This document shows, piece by piece, positions 62,778-64,000 of a stretch of 64,000 nucleotides of DNA (the first letter of the stretch is position 1; every line of letters begins with the position of its first letter). The DNA comes from Acidovorax sp. DW039 (GTDB lineage: Bacteria > Pseudomonadota > Gammaproteobacteria > Burkholderiales > Burkholderiaceae_C), in NCBI RefSeq assembly GCF_037101375.1, contig NZ_AP029019.1, positions 3,019,001 to 3,083,000 of the forward strand, written 5' to 3'. The translations under genes were made by a program, and so were the position numbers. The notes under the pieces were generated by a model. That model made no database searches and had not been told where the DNA came from. It was given only the letters and a program-made list of their open reading frames with translations.

Positions 62778-64000
62778 TCAATGCACTTCTGCAGCCGGTT
62801 TGCGCACGCGGAACCAGGCCGCATACATGGCGGGCAAAGCCAACAGGGTCAGCACCGTGGCAACGACCAAACCGCCCATGATGGCGACCGCCATGGGCCC
62901 CCAGAACACGCTGCGCGACAGCGGGATCATGGCCAGCACGGCTGCAGCCGCAGTCAGCACAATAGGCCGCAAACGGCGCACCGCAGATTCCACGATGGCG
63001 TCCCAAGCGGGAACTCCGCGTTGGCGGTCCTGCTCAATCTGGTCGATGAGGATCACCGAGTTGCGCTGGATCATGCCCATCAAGGCAATCACCCCGAGCA
63101 GCGCCACAAAGCCGAAGGGCCGGTTGAGCAACAGCAACGCACCCGCAACACCCGCCAAGCCCAAGGGGCCGGTCAGAAACACCAGCATGGCGCGGCTGAA
63201 GCTGTGCAGCTGCAGCATGAGCAAGGTAAAGGTGATGAACAGCATGATCGGGATGCCCGCCGCAATGGACGCAGACCCCTTTGAGCTTTCCTCCACAGCC
63301 CCGGCGACTTCTATGCGGTAAGCATTCTGCCCGGCGGCATGCCACTTCGCCTCGATCTCGCGCAGGGACGGCAGCAGCGCGCTGGTGACAGTAGCCCCCT
63401 GCATGCCTTCTGTCACGTCGCCCTGTACCGTGATGGCGTAGTCGCGGTTCTCGCGCCACATCACACCAGGTTCCCAGGTGAACACAGGCTTGGCAATCTG
63501 CGTCAGCGGTATCGACTTGCCCGAGGCCGTTGGCAGATAGGCGCTGCCGATATCGGTAATGGCGTCCCGCTCATCCAGCGGTTGGCGCAGCACGATATCG
63601 ATGAGCTTGTCGCCCTCGCGGAATTGCCCGATCTGCGAGCCCGCCAGGATGATCTTGGCAGCCTGAGCGATCGACTGGCTGGTGACACCCAAGGCGCGTG
63701 CCTTGTCCTGATCCACCTCCATGCGCACCACTTTGACCGACTCGTTCCAGTTGTCGTTCACGCCACGCATGTCCGCGTTCTTGCGCAGCACTGCTTTCAC
63801 CTCATCGGCGCGCTCGCGCAAGACGCGCGGATCAGGCCCCATGACGCGGAACTGCACGGGGTACGCCACCGGAGGCCCGTTGGGCAGCAGCTTCACACGG
63901 CCACGCACCTCAGGAAACTCCTCCGCCAGCAAAGTCGGCAGCTTGATGCGCAAGGACTCGCGCACAGCCAGATCCTTGGGCAGCACGATCATCTGCGACA
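62778..64000 (-). CDS. RND-family efflux transporter permease (N-terminus outside window)
   Basis: The frame is open to the window end, so about 407 residues of the C-terminal half are seen. Contains the periplasmic pore domain (VKLLPNGPPVAYPVQFRVMG), the TM region SKGSASIAAGIPIMLFITFT, LGVIALMGMIQRNSVILIDQIE and the final RRLRPIVLTAAAAVLAMIPL. The pattern fits the AcrB/HAE-like or CzcA-like pumps with a proton gradient. The substrate cannot be told from this half. Confidence 0.9.
   Translation of the reverse strand, partial: SQMIVLPKDLAVRESLRIKLPTLLAEEFPEVRGRVKLLPNGPPVAYPVQFRVMGPDPRVLRERADEVKAVLRKNADMRGVNDNWNESVKVVRMEVDQDKARALGVTSQSIAQAAKIILAGSQIGQFREGDKLIDIVLRQPLDERDAITDIGSAYLPTASGKSIPLTQIAKPVFTWEPGVMWRENRDYAITVQGDVTEGMQGATVTSALLPSLREIEAKWHAAGQNAYRIEVAGAVEESSKGSASIAAGIPIMLFITFTLLMLQLHSFSRAMLVFLTGPLGLAGVAGALLLLNRPFGFVALLGVIALMGMIQRNSVILIDQIEQDRQRGVPAWDAIVESAVRRLRPIVLTAAAAVLAMIPLSRSVFWGPMAVAIMGGLVVATVLTLLALPAMYAAWFRVRKPAAEVH

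Noticed and set aside
1..64000. CRISPR arrays, prophage, full insertion sequences, rRNA genes
   Set aside because: No regularly spaced identical repeats, no phage structural genes, no transposase with paired ends and no rRNA sequence were seen.

Overview
The window looks like chromosome from a GC-rich betaproteobacterium, order Burkholderiales, most likely Comamonadaceae (Acidovorax or a close relative). The grounds are the protein families (a small Trp-rich protein of the TIGR04438 type, the tig-clpP-clpX-lon order, 6S RNA behind zapA, Bug-type solute receptors) and a short dispersed repeat, roughly TAGCGCTTNT..AAAGCGCAAGCAGCTATCAA..ATAGC, that I associate with Comamonadaceae genomes. All calls are from reading the sequence; no database search was run.

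Layout. 1-8.3 kb, minus strand: a vitamin B12 uptake and remodelling operon (btuB, cobB/cbiA, cobU, btuF, btuC, btuD, cobO, bluB) behind one cobalamin riboswitch. 8.3-8.6 kb: a 290-bp MITE-like element with terminal inverted repeats that abuts the riboswitch. 8.7-10.4 kb: a zapB-like gene, zapA, 6S RNA and a TauE/SafE permease. 10.5-14.2 kb: a translationally coupled cyclic-di-GMP pair (HD-GYP, then PAS-GGDEF-EAL). 14.5-26.4 kb: a microaerobic-respiration block (TauE-like copper/c-type associated protein, hemN, fnr, ccoH, ccoG, ccoPQON, ccoS, ccoI, uspA) tied together by four FNR-type boxes. 26.5-33.6 kb: a branched-chain-amino-acid-type ABC transporter with a binding protein and an amidohydrolase, divergent from a LysR regulator. 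33.7-36.0 kb: an AT-richer accessory patch holding a Shedu-like (DUF4263) nuclease and a triple-repeat small protein, separated and flanked by attC-like hairpins, so it may be a pair of integron-type gene cassettes. 36-42 kb: a malonate catabolism operon (GntR regulator, malonyl-CoA decarboxylase, Bug receptor, enoyl-CoA hydratase, malonyl-CoA synthetase). 42-55.8 kb: housekeeping genes (lgt, bfr, ilvD, cytochrome c, acs, yqhA-like, fumC, class I fumarase, murI, a YgjP-type metallopeptidase). 55.8-56.4 kb: a tRNA cluster Gly-Cys-Gly-Leu. 56.5-62.5 kb: lon, clpX, clpP, tig. 62.6-64 kb: tRNA-Leu(UAG) and the C-terminal part of an RND efflux pump.

How it fits together. The organism appears to respire with a high-affinity cbb3 oxidase under low oxygen, with FNR/ANR as the switch that also covers oxygen-independent heme synthesis (hemN) and a universal stress protein. 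It scavenges corrinoids and rebuilds the lower ligand (BluB) rather than showing de novo corrin-ring genes here. It uses small carboxylates (malonate, acetate) and keeps both oxygen-stable and Fe-S fumarases. The most unusual segment is 34.2-36.0 kb, a candidate defence-gene cassette pair of foreign base composition.
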